Shown: positions 1 to 8,500 of the stretch, one piece after another | How positions within the stretch are numbered: position 1 is the stretch's first letter | How the letters are laid out: every line of letters begins with the position of its first letter | Assembly (NCBI GenBank): GCA_023428905.1 | Contig: JAEYWP010000022.1 | Location: forward strand, 310,001 to 374,000 | Length of the DNA stretch: 64,000 nucleotides | Direction of reading: 5' to 3' | Origin: Verrucomicrobiota bacterium | GTDB lineage: Bacteria > Verrucomicrobiota > Verrucomicrobiia > Opitutales > Opitutaceae | Program-made: the position numbers and the translations under genes | Notes under the pieces: model-generated | Told to the model about the DNA's origin: nothing | Database searches by the model: none | What the model saw: only the letters and a program-made list of their open reading frames with translations

Positions 1-1
1 C

Positions 2-1984
2 GCGGCGGACGCGCACCTGATTTTTGACGCCGCCGGCATTTTTGACTGCAACCGCGCCGCGGTCGTGATGATGCGTGCGGCGACGGCGGAAGATCTTCTC
101 GGGCGACATCCCGCGACGTTTTCCCCATTGCGCCAGCCGGACGGCGAACTCTCGGTCGAGAAAAGCACGCGGATGGACGCCATCGCGCACAAGCGTGGCC
201 TGCACCGCTTCGATTGGACGCTGTTGAGGCTCGATGGCGACGAGCTGCGCGCCGAGGTCACCCTAACCCCGGTGGAGCTCTACGGCCGGCACGCGTTGCT
301 GGCGGTGGTCCACGATGTCACGGAGCGGTCTCACCAGGAGCGCGCGCTGGTGGAGGCGAAGGAAGCGGCGGAGGCCGCCAACCGCGCGAAGAGTGATTTT
401 CTCGCGATGATGAGCCACGAGATCCGCACCCCGATGAATGGGGTGCTCGGCGTGGCTGACCTGCTCCTCCAGACCACGCTTTCGCCGAAGCAGCGCCAGT
501 ACACCGAGACCGTGCTTAGCTCCGCCCACGCCCTGCTGGCGGTGATCAACGACATCCTGGACTATTCCAAGATCGAGGCGGGTATGCTGGCGATGGAGGA
601 GGAACCCTTTGAGCTGGAGGCAACCCTGAACGAGGCCACGGCACTGCTCAACGTGCGCGCCCGGGAAAAGCAGCTCGCCTTTCACACGCGGGTCGCACCG
701 GACACGCCGCGCGTCTTTGTCGGTGATGCCGGCCGGGTGCGGCAGATCCTGCTCAACCTCGCGGGCAATGCGATCAAGTTCACCGAAAAGGGATTTGTCG
801 CGATCGACGTCGACTGTGACGCGGGGCCGGAGGGCGAGGCCGTGCTCAACCTGGTGGTGAGCGACTCGGGCATCGGAATCCCGAAGGAAAAACAGGCGCA
901 GCTTTTCGACAAGTTCACCCAGGCGGACGTCTCCACCACGCGCCGCTACGGCGGCACCGGCCTGGGACTGGCGATCTCGCGCCGGCTGGCCGAAATGATG
1001 CACGGCGGCATCCGGGTGGAGAGTGAGCCCGGACGCGGCTCGCGCTTCCATGTCTCGCTGCGCCTGCCGGTCGGCAGTGGCAATGCCTGCCATTCCCAAG
1101 TGTTGTCGGACCTCCGCATTGCGAGCGGGATCGAGGATGCGGCGACGGAGCCGGCGGCTTTGGATTTCAGCGGCGTGCGTGTCCTGCTGGCAGAGGACCA
1201 TCCCACCAACCAGCTCCTCGCCACGGAGATGCTGGGGCAGTTTGGCTGCGTCGTGGATTGCGCCGAGACCGGTGCGATCGCCGCCTGGCTGTGTTCGCAG
1301 CGGCACTACGACCTGGTCTTCATGGATTGCCACATGCCGGAGATGGACGGATTCCAGGCGACGGCCTGTATCCGCGCGGACGAGACAACGGCGGGGACCG
1401 GCCGGCGTGTCCCGATCATCGCCCTGACCGCCAATGCCATGAGCGGGGACCGCGAGCGTTGCCTGGCGGCCGGGATGGACGATTATGTGAGCAAGCCGGT
1501 GCTCAGCGGAGACCTTGCGGCGATGCTTCGGCGTTGGGCCAAGCCTGCCGGGTTGGCGATGGCCCCCACGGCGGCGGTGGTCCCCGCGCCGGGCTCGGCC
1601 GTGGCGGCGGAGCCGCACCCAGACAACTCACGAGTGGACGATGCGCCCTTTGATTTTGCGTCCGCCTTCGAACGGGTCGGCCGCGATGCCGAACTCTTTG
1701 CCTTGCTGGTGAATTCCTTTCTCACCTCCGAGCCGGACCTGGTGAAGCGGGTGGGCGAGGCGGTGGAGCGGCGCGATCCGCGCGCCCTCGAGCGTGCGGT
1801 GCACACCCTGCGCGGCACGATGGCGATGTTCTCCGTCGGTGCAGCGGTGGAGATCGCGCTGCGGATGGAGGAAGGGCCGGACGCACTCGGCTGGCCCGAG
1901 ATGGAAACCCTGCTGGTGCGGCTCCGCGCAGCGATGGCGCGGCTGAGGCCGGCCTTGCTTGAGGCGGCGGCGGACGGAAAATGA
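2..1984 (+). CDS. Hybrid sensor histidine kinase (PAS-HisKA-HATPase-REC-Hpt), 5' truncated by window edge
   Basis: The frame is open from the first bases of the window, and residues encoded before the first possible start (GTG at 65) continue a PAS-like sequence, so the gene begins upstream. Domains in order are a PAS remnant, a short coiled coil, HisKA with phospho-acceptor His codon 416-418 in SHEIRTPMNG, HATPase with N box (LLNLAGNAIKF), G1 (DSGIGI) and G2 (GGTGLGLAI), a receiver with phospho-Asp codon 1325-1327 in MDCHMPEMDG and Lys in SKPV, and a C-terminal Hpt domain with His codon 1802-1804 in HTLRG. This is a complete His-Asp-His phosphorelay able to pass phosphate to a separate receiver, plausibly the one at 2826. 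The stop overlaps the next start (ATGA). No membrane segment lies in the visible part. Confidence 0.95.
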   Translation, partial: AADAHLIFDAAGIFDCNRAAVVMMRAATAEDLLGRHPATFSPLRQPDGELSVEKSTRMDAIAHKRGLHRFDWTLLRLDGDELRAEVTLTPVELYGRHALLAVVHDVTERSHQERALVEAKEAAEAANRAKSDFLAMMSHEIRTPMNGVLGVADLLLQTTLSPKQRQYTETVLSSAHALLAVINDILDYSKIEAGMLAMEEEPFELEATLNEATALLNVRAREKQLAFHTRVAPDTPRVFVGDAGRVRQILLNLAGNAIKFTEKGFVAIDVDCDAGPEGEAVLNLVVSDSGIGIPKEKQAQLFDKFTQADVSTTRRYGGTGLGLAISRRLAEMMHGGIRVESEPGRGSRFHVSLRLPVGSGNACHSQVLSDLRIASGIEDAATEPAALDFSGVRVLLAEDHPTNQLLATEMLGQFGCVVDCAETGAIAAWLCSQRHYDLVFMDCHMPEMDGFQATACIRADETTAGTGRRVPIIALTANAMSGDRERCLAAGMDDYVSKPVLSGDLAAMLRRWAKPAGLAMAPTAAVVPAPGSAVAAEPHPDNSRVDDAPFDFASAFERVGRDAELFALLVNSFLTSEPDLVKRVGEAVERRDPRALERAVHTLRGTMAMFSVGAAVEIALRMEEGPDALGWPEMETLLVRLRAAMARLRPALLEAAADGK

Positions 1985-2829
1985 CCCTTCCCATGGAACG
2001 AAACGGCATCTCCCCAACCTCCGTTGAGCCGGTCGCGCCGGTGCGCTTCATCCCCCGGGGACCCGTCGGCACCGATGAGCTCGGACATCTCATGAGCCGG
2101 CATGGCGCGAGCCAGTTTCTCACCCTGGTGAGCCATGAACTGCGGACGCCGATGAACGGCGTGCTCGGCATGATCGATCTCGTCCTGGAAGGCAGGTTGG
2201 CGCCGGAGCAGCGAGAGCATCTCGCGCTGGCGCGCCAGGCGGCACAGTCCCTTCAAGGCGTTTTGACGGCGGTGGTGGATTATTCCCGGCTCGACGAGGG
2301 GCGGATCGGACTGGAGCTTTCCGAGTTTCAGCCGGGCCAGGTGCTCGACGACCTCCTGCAGCTGCAGCGCAACAAAGCGGTGGAGAAGGGTGTGACCTTT
2401 GAGCTGCACGTCTCCCCGGACGTTCCTCCCTCCGTGGTCGGCGACGTGAACCGGTGGCGGCAGGCGGTGATCAACCTCGTCGGCAATGCGCTCAAGTTCG
2501 GCGGCTGCGGCCGGGTGCGTGTCGCGGCACGCGTGCTGCCGTCCGCCGCGGAGACAGACACCTGCCTGCTGGAGGTGGCGGTTTCCGACCAGGGTCCAGG
2601 CATCCCAGCGGACCAGCAGCCTATGATTTTTGAGCCCTTCACCCAAATGGACCCGTCGGCGCGCCGCAGGCATGGCGGTCTCGGACTCGGGCTGGCCCTC
2701 AGTCGGCACTTGGCCGCCCTGATGGGCGGGCATCTCTGGGTGGAGAGCCAGGTGGGTGTCGGCAGCACCTTTGGTCTGGTCGTGCGGGTGGAAGTCGCCC
2801 GCCGGGAACAACCGTCCAGCGCACCGTGA
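1981..2829 (+). CDS. Soluble sensor histidine kinase lacking a sensor domain
   Basis: A 282-residue protein made almost entirely of a kinase core. About 40 N-terminal residues precede HisKA (SHELRTPMNG near residue 50), followed by HATPase with N box (INLVGNALKFG), G1 (DQGPGIP), F box (FEPFTQMD) and G2 (HGGLGLGLAL). No PAS, GAF or transmembrane segment is visible, so it probably takes its input from a partner protein, most likely another member of this operon. It is translationally coupled at both ends: its ATG overlaps the previous stop, and its TGA at 2827-2829 overlaps the GTG of the next gene. It may autophosphorylate and feed the receiver domain of the next protein, but that is inferred from gene order only. 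Confidence 0.92.
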   Translation: MTLPMERNGISPTSVEPVAPVRFIPRGPVGTDELGHLMSRHGASQFLTLVSHELRTPMNGVLGMIDLVLEGRLAPEQREHLALARQAAQSLQGVLTAVVDYSRLDEGRIGLELSEFQPGQVLDDLLQLQRNKAVEKGVTFELHVSPDVPPSVVGDVNRWRQAVINLVGNALKFGGCGRVRVAARVLPSAAETDTCLLEVAVSDQGPGIPADQQPMIFEPFTQMDPSARRRHGGLGLGLALSRHLAALMGGHLWVESQVGVGSTFGLVVRVEVARREQPSSAP

Positions 2830-4370
2830 AAACACCCGCCAAGCATCCCCGGGTTCTAGTGGTGGACGACGACCACATCACGCGTCGCCTCCTGCAGGTA
2901 AACCTTGAGCGCCACGGTCTGGTGCCGGTGCTCGCCTCGAGCGCCAAGGCCGCAATTGCCGAAGTGGAAACACGCGGGCCGGGCGGCTTCGAGGTGGTGA
3001 TCACCGATTACCGCATGGAGGGTGGCGACGGCCTGGAACTGCTCTGCTGGCTGCAGGAGCGCGACCGCACCCTGGCGACGATCATCATCACCGGCGACCA
3101 TGAGAAGAGCCTGATCGCCCAGTCCCTGCGAGGCGGGGCACACGACTTCCTCGAGAAGCCTCTCAACATGGGACACCTCCTCGCCTCGGTCTCCCGTGCG
3201 GTGGAAAACACCCGGCTGCAACGTCGCTTTCGCGAGGCGGAATCCGCGGTACGAGAAATCTCACGGGTGCAGCACACCCTCGTTGCGATGCACGCGACCG
3301 GGTTCGAACACCGCCTGGAGGTCTGTTATTTTCCGAGGCAGCAAGCGGGTGGGGATTTTTCTGCTCTCTTTCGGCTCGGCGGAAACCGCTTTGTGGTGCT
3401 GGCCAGCGATGTATCCGGACACGACCTGAAGGCGGCGTTTATCGCTTCCTATTTCCAGGGCATGTTCCGCGGCATGATGGAGCGCGGCTCGCGGGTGGAG
3501 CAGGCGTTTGATTTCTTCAACCGCTTCCTCGTCGACGATTGGAACCGGCCCGGCATCTGGGGGCAGGGCAGCCAGACGGAGACTTCGATGGCGGCGTGTT
3601 CGGTCTGCATCGATCTGGACCTCCAGTGCGTGGACGTCCTCGACTGCGGCTTCCCGGCGCCCGTACATCTTCTCGGCGACGGCCGGGCCTCTGTCCTGAC
3701 GTCGGGCGGTTCGGCGCCTCTCGGCTGGTTCCCCGACCTCCCATTGACCTCACGCATCTTTCCCACCTGCAACGACGGGGAAGTGGTGCTGTGGAGTGAC
3801 GGGGTGGAGGACCTTGCTGGCGAGCTTGCGATCGACACACAGGCCCTGGTGTACCGGTTGCGGGCGGCGGTCCGAGCTGGAGAGACGGAGCCGGAGTGCC
3901 TGGTGGATGCGAAGGATGACGTGATGGCGCTGGCGATTCACCTGGGGGGGCCACCCATCCAGCTGGTGGTGCACCAGATTTATGCGGGTGACCAGGTGCT
4001 CGACATCGACGGGTTTCAGGCGTTTTGGGAGCGCTCCCTCACCTTTGCGCTGCCGGACGTCGGTCCGCGCTTGATGGACATTCTCCTTTGCGCGCGCGAG
4101 GCACTGCTCAACGCCCTGCTGCACGGCTGTCACCGTTCCCACACGCAGGCCGCCAGCTGCACCATTTCCGTCCACGACGGTGGCCGGGTGCTGCGCCTGC
4201 GGGTGTCGGACCCCGGCCCCGGCCATACCTTTAATGTGGAGGCTCACGAGCAGGCGTCAGAGTCTGAGCTTGTCGAAGTTCACCGTGGCCTGATCTTGAT
4301 GAAGCACCTTTCCGACGGTCTGTTTACGGCCCGCAATGGCGCTGAGGTGGTGATGGATTTCAAACTCTAG
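2826..4370 (+). CDS. Response regulator with PP2C (SpoIIE/RsbU-type) phosphatase and RsbW-like HATPase domain
   Basis: A 514-residue fusion. The receiver occupies roughly residues 8-125, with acidic pocket VVDDD, phospho-Asp at residue 61 (ITDYRM) and Lys in EKPL. A PP2C phosphatase follows (about 165-370) with metal-binding aspartates in AGGDFSALF, SDVSGHD and WSDGVED. A C-terminal HATPase of the anti-sigma kinase type (about 395-514) has N box REALLNALLHG and G1 DPGPG. The same architecture occurs in Pseudomonas HsbR and Shewanella CrsR, which both dephosphorylate and phosphorylate a STAS partner to control an anti-sigma factor or sigma factor. The STAS gene five bases downstream fits that role. 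The start is GTG, overlapping the upstream stop. The target sigma or anti-sigma factor is not in the window. Confidence 0.93.
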   Translation: MKTPAKHPRVLVVDDDHITRRLLQVNLERHGLVPVLASSAKAAIAEVETRGPGGFEVVITDYRMEGGDGLELLCWLQERDRTLATIIITGDHEKSLIAQSLRGGAHDFLEKPLNMGHLLASVSRAVENTRLQRRFREAESAVREISRVQHTLVAMHATGFEHRLEVCYFPRQQAGGDFSALFRLGGNRFVVLASDVSGHDLKAAFIASYFQGMFRGMMERGSRVEQAFDFFNRFLVDDWNRPGIWGQGSQTETSMAACSVCIDLDLQCVDVLDCGFPAPVHLLGDGRASVLTSGGSAPLGWFPDLPLTSRIFPTCNDGEVVLWSDGVEDLAGELAIDTQALVYRLRAAVRAGETEPECLVDAKDDVMALAIHLGGPPIQLVVHQIYAGDQVLDIDGFQAFWERSLTFALPDVGPRLMDILLCAREALLNALLHGCHRSHTQAASCTISVHDGGRVLRLRVSDPGPGHTFNVEAHEQASESELVEVHRGLILMKHLSDGLFTARNGAEVVMDFKL

Positions 4371-4375
4371 TCTTC

Positions 4376-4711
4376 ATGGAACACTTACTCGATCCCGCGC
4401 GCAGTACGCTCGTGGTGCGTATCCCGCACGACATCCTGAGCACCAATGTGGAGTCGCTGCGTGCCTCCGTGAACCCGCTGGTGGATCCGGCGGTGGCCTC
4501 GCCCCGCAACTGGGAGGTGCTCGAACTGGACCTCGGCGGATGCCGCACGATTGATTCGGCCGGGCTCAACTTCGTCGTTTCCCTGCTCCGGCTGGCGAGT
4601 GCGCGCGGAGCCCGTGTCAGGGCCCTTGTGTCCACCACGCAAATACACCGGATCTTCCAGTTCACCCGCCTCGACAAGCATGTCGAACTGGTGAAGGTCG
4701 GCGACAGCTGA
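4376..4711 (+). CDS. STAS-domain anti-anti-sigma factor
   Basis: A 111-residue single STAS domain. The phosphorylatable serine is S61 in TIDSAGLNF, and the C-terminal helix contains FQFTRLDKHVEL, a typical SpoIIAA/RsbV ending. Such proteins bind an anti-sigma kinase when unphosphorylated and are switched by phosphatase and kinase partners. The preceding gene encodes both activities, so this is the likely substrate, comparable to HsbA or CrsA. It starts six bases after the previous stop, and its TGA overlaps the next ATG by one base (TGATG), indicating coupled translation. Confidence 0.92.
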   Translation: MEHLLDPARSTLVVRIPHDILSTNVESLRASVNPLVDPAVASPRNWEVLELDLGGCRTIDSAGLNFVVSLLRLASARGARVRALVSTTQIHRIFQFTRLDKHVELVKVGDS

Positions 4712-4887
4712 TGCCGCGGCAGCCGCACAGGCCCCTGCGGGAGGATCGCGAGCGGATGTGCACGCGCAAGCGGCGTTACGCGTCGGCGGCGGATGCATTG
4801 GACGCGGTGCGAATCCTGGGCCTGGAGCGCCAGAGGAAGGCGTATCATTGCTCCCTGTGCGGCAAATGGCACCTGACGAGCCGGTGA
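4711..4887 (+). CDS. 58-residue Cys-rich protein with possible zinc knuckle
   Basis: The reading frame runs from an ATG sharing its A with the STAS stop to a TGA at 4885-4887. The basic product has Cys at residue 17, an Ala-rich helix (YASAADALDAV), then a CxxC pair at residues 47 and 50 followed by GKWHLTS with His54. Cys17 or His46/His54 with the CxxC pair could form a small zinc site. Overlap with the preceding gene, normal GC-rich codon use and the ordered Cys/His spacing support a real gene. I do not assign a function. By position it is the last gene of the signalling operon and could be a small nucleic-acid or protein adaptor. Confidence 0.7.
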   Translation: MPRQPHRPLREDRERMCTRKRRYASAADALDAVRILGLERQRKAYHCSLCGKWHLTSR

Positions 4888-5093
4888 ACGGTACGCCTTC
4901 GTGATCCGTGATGTCTGATTTGGGGGGCGCTCAGGCGTGTGGCGTTTGGCGGGAGAGGGCTCCAGCAGGGTGGAGCCGTTGAGACGTGGGTGAGGGACCG
5001 AAATCATCCCAATAGCGGGAAAGGAGCTTCCCGGGGACGGGGTGGTGAGGGTGGTGTGGGAGAAGCCACCTGCTGGCGAGAAGATGTAAGCCA

Positions 5094-5122
5094 CTTTAGA
5101 ATAAAGAGATACGTTATTATAC
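5094..5122 (+). promoter_or_regulatory. Possible promoter for the small membrane protein gene
   Basis: A short AT-rich island in an otherwise GC-rich 283-bp gap contains TTTAGA near 5095 and TATTAT/TTATAC at 5115-5122, about 50 bases before the downstream ATG. It resembles a weak sigma-70 promoter, but the -35 element is poor and the spacing is not ideal. The rest of the gap (4888-5093) shows no recognisable gene. Confidence 0.3.
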
Positions 5123-5170
5123 GAATCTTGGCATGCGCGGTGCAAAGAGGGTACCCAGATCATCACTACA

Positions 5171-5470
5171 ATGAAGACCCTCCTCCACCTCCTCGCCTTT
5201 ATCGCCATCGCCGGCCTCGCCATCAGCGGCGCCGCCGAAGTGGCTGGTCATCCCTTCGCCCGCACCCTGACGCCCGAGACCATGCTCGCCTGCATGGCGG
5301 TGACGTCGGTCATCCTCATCCCGTTTCACGAATACAGCCGGCGCCCGCGTACCTTCCAGGTGCGTGTCGCTGCTCCGCGGCACGCCGTCACTGACCTGCC
5401 TCTCACCGCTGCGCCTGCCCGCGTGTCCCGTGCGCGCCAGGTGCGCCGCGCCCCGGTCGCGGTGGCCTGA
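5171..5470 (+). CDS. Small membrane protein of unknown function
   Basis: A 99-residue protein with a hydrophobic N-terminal helix (about residues 4-24), a second hydrophobic stretch (about 38-54, ending in ILIPFHEYSRRPR) and a basic, Ala/Arg-rich tail. The predicted topology is two membrane spans with a cytoplasmic basic tail, though the first segment could be a signal peptide (cleavage near AISGAAE). It has its own upstream AT-rich region and a strong intrinsic terminator 24 bases after the stop, so it looks like a monocistronic transcript. I do not recognise the family. Confidence 0.7.
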   Translation: MKTLLHLLAFIAIAGLAISGAAEVAGHPFARTLTPETMLACMAVTSVILIPFHEYSRRPRTFQVRVAAPRHAVTDLPLTAAPARVSRARQVRRAPVAVA

Positions 5471-5493
5471 CTTTCCAGTGGATGAACGGTACC

Positions 5494-5527
5494 TCCCGGC
5501 CCCGTGGTGGGGGCCGGGATTTTTTTT
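5494..5527 (+). terminator. Rho-independent terminator
   Basis: A 10-bp perfect stem (TCCCGGCCCC with GGGGCCGGGA) closes a six-base loop and is followed directly by eight T residues. It ends the small membrane protein transcript. On the opposite strand there is no T-run after the stem, so it acts for the plus strand only. Confidence 0.93.
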
Positions 5528-5555
5528 GGAAAGAGGGGACCTGGTCCGCGGTGGC

Positions 5556-8500
5556 CTAGGCGCGGTCGGTGGCGGTGCGCTCCTGAAGCACGGCGCAGCG
5601 CTCGAGGGCGCCGCGCAGTTCTTCCACGCGCATGGGCTTGCTGACGTAATCGTCCATGCCTGCGGCGAGGCAGCGGTCGCGGTCGCCTTCCATCGCGTTG
5701 GCGGTCATGGCCACAATGCGCAGGGAGCGGTGGCGCCCCTGCCGGATGCGGCGTGTCGCCTCGTAGCCGTCCATTTCCGGCATCTGGCAATCCATCAGCA
5801 CGAAATCGTAGTCGGTGCGTTCGATCGCCTCGAGGGCTTCAAAGCCATTGCTGGCCAGCTCGACCCGGAATCCCATGCGCTCGAGGACGACACGGGCCAC
5901 GCGCTGGTTGACGGCATTGTCCTCCACGATCAACGCCCGGGCCGCGCCTTCGCGAGCGAGCGCGGTCACCACCCGCGCCGGGGAGGTCGGCGCAAACGGC
6001 GTGGCGGTACCAGCCCCGCCGGCCAATCGATCGATCGCCTGGAGCAGGTCGCGCCGGTGGACAGGCTTGGGCAATACGTCGTGATAACCTGCAGCCGTCA
6101 GCTGCTCCCGGCTAAAATGGCGGTCCACGGGACAAAGCAGCAACGTGGGGGGCGGCGTCCGACCGTCCTGCGCCGCCAGGGCGAGGCCCCAGTTTCCGGC
6201 GTCGATCTCGACCGCCGTGGCGTTGAGAAGCACGACCAGTGGCGTCTCCGCCGGGTGCGCCGCCGCCATCGCGAGGGCGCTCGGGGCGTCACTGCAGCGG
6301 GTGTGGCTCACCCCGGCCTCGCTGAGATGGGCGCAGAGGACGCGGGTGCTCACGTCGTGGTGGTCCACCACCAGGACGTTTACCTTCCTGAGCCGCTCGG
6401 GCAGGCCGGAGGGGCGCGAAGGCTCAGCGGTGTAAGGCAGGCGGATGGTAAACCAGAAGGTCGAGCCGCGCCCTTTTTCACTCTCCACCCCGATGGTGCC
6501 GCCCATCATCTCCGTCAGTTGGCGGCAGATTGCGAGCCCGAGACCGGTGCCCCCGAAACGGCGGGTCGTCGAGGTGTCCGCCTGGCTGAAGGGTTGGAAG
6601 AGCCGCTCGCGTTCGTCGGGCGTCAGGCCGATGCCGGTGTCCCTGACCTCAAAGCGGAGGAGGACCTGGTCGGCCGAACGCTCCTGCTCCCGCACTGCCA
6701 CGACGATTTCGCCGTGATCGGTGAATTTCACCGCGTTGCCGAGGAGGTTGAGAAGCACCTGGCGCACCCGGCCGGGGTCGCCCACCAGCCGCTGGGGCAG
6801 CGTGGCGGAAATATCGGACACCAGCTCGAGGTGTTTTGCAGCGGCTCGCGCCGCCAGCAGATCGAGTGCGCCCTCGACGGTGTCCGTGAGGTCGAAGTGC
6901 ACCGTTTCGAAGGCGAGCTTGCCGGCCTCGATCTTGGAGAAATCGAGGATGTCGTTGAGGATGGTGAGCAGGGAGTCCGCGCTGCTCCGGATGGTCTCGG
7001 CGAAGTCGCGCTGTTCGTCGGTGAGCGAGGTGTCGAGCAGCAGATTGGCCACGCCGATCACGCCATTCATCGGGGTGCGGATTTCATGGCTCATGGTCGC
7101 GAGGAAAGCGCTCTTGGCCCGGGCGGAGGCCTCGGCCGCGTCGCGCGCCTTCTCCAGGCGGTCCTCAAACAGCTTCCGCTCACTGATGTCCCGCACGATG
7201 CCGAGGACTCCCGTGACCCGGCCGTTCTCCGCGATGCAGCGTGAGCTGATCTCCACCCAGACCTCCCGGCCGTCGCGCGTGCGCAGACGCGTTTGAAAGG
7301 TCGCCCCGCCATTGTCCTCCGGGCGCAGGGAAGCGTGGGCAAGCACCGCATCCTCGGCGGACGCGATCAAGTCGCGCAGGTTCATCCGCATCGCCTCCTC
7401 GCGGCGGTAGCCGGTGATGCGTTCACCCGCCGGATTGAAGGCGGTGAAGCGGCCGTCGATGTCGGTGGTGAAGATGAAGTCGCTGGCATTCTCCACGATG
7501 CTGCGGTTGCGCGCCTCGAGGTTCGCCTCCTTCGCGAGCTGTCCCCGTATCAGATCGGTCTGCCGCTGCACGCGCTGCCGGAGTGAAAGCGCCCACGCAA
7601 GGCCGAGCACCACGGCGCCGAAAAGGAAGGAGACCACACCGAAGGTGCGGGAGAGCGTCCACCAGGGGGCGGATTTCACCAGCGTCACGTTGGCAGGTGA
7701 GCGGAGGAGCAGGCGGAAGGACTGGGGATCGGCCCTGGCATCGAAGTCCAGGCGGTAGAGTCCCTCGACCCGAAGCTCGCTCCCCGGCACCCATTCTTCC
7801 GGAGCCTGCAGGCCGTCCTGCAGCGGGAGCTGGGCATTAAAAACGACCCCATTGTTGGAGAGGGCGAGAACCACTTCGCCCGACTGATGGAGCAGGCTGA
7901 CCAGGGTGGCGCGCGTCGCGACCAGCCGGTTGTCCAGACTCTCGTAGAAGGGCTTTACGTTGCGCAGTTCGGTGGGCTCGGGAGCAGGTCCGTTGCCGAC
8001 ACGCCGTACCACCGCCTCGCGCAGCACCGCCCGCCGCCCCTGCAGCCCGGGCAGGCCCACTGCCTCGACGAGATCGCCGGGAAGGAAACCTTCGTCGGAA
8101 CGCTCCAGGACCAACAAGCCGTCGCCGTCCTGCTCGATGAAAAGCTGGTCGCGGTTGTGCAGCAACACCGTGCCGCGCACGTGCACCCAGCGGTTGAAGG
8201 CGGGAATGCTGCTGAACTGGCGCAGGCTCGCGATCGATTGCTGGGGAATGGAAAAGTGGGAACTCGGCGCAGCCGCCTTCACGCGGACATGCGACGTGTC
8301 CGGTGCCCACAGCTGGATGCCGGTCAGCTGGCGTCGGTCGTTGGCGAGCGCCTGGACCACGCCCCGCACCCGCGTCACCGACCCGCGCAGGCCGGCCAGG
8401 TCGACGTCGGACGGGACGCGCGCAAAAAATTCACCCGATGCGGTGGACAAGGTTATCCGCTGCCAGGGGCCGTCTACGCTGATGTCGCTCACGTACCCTT

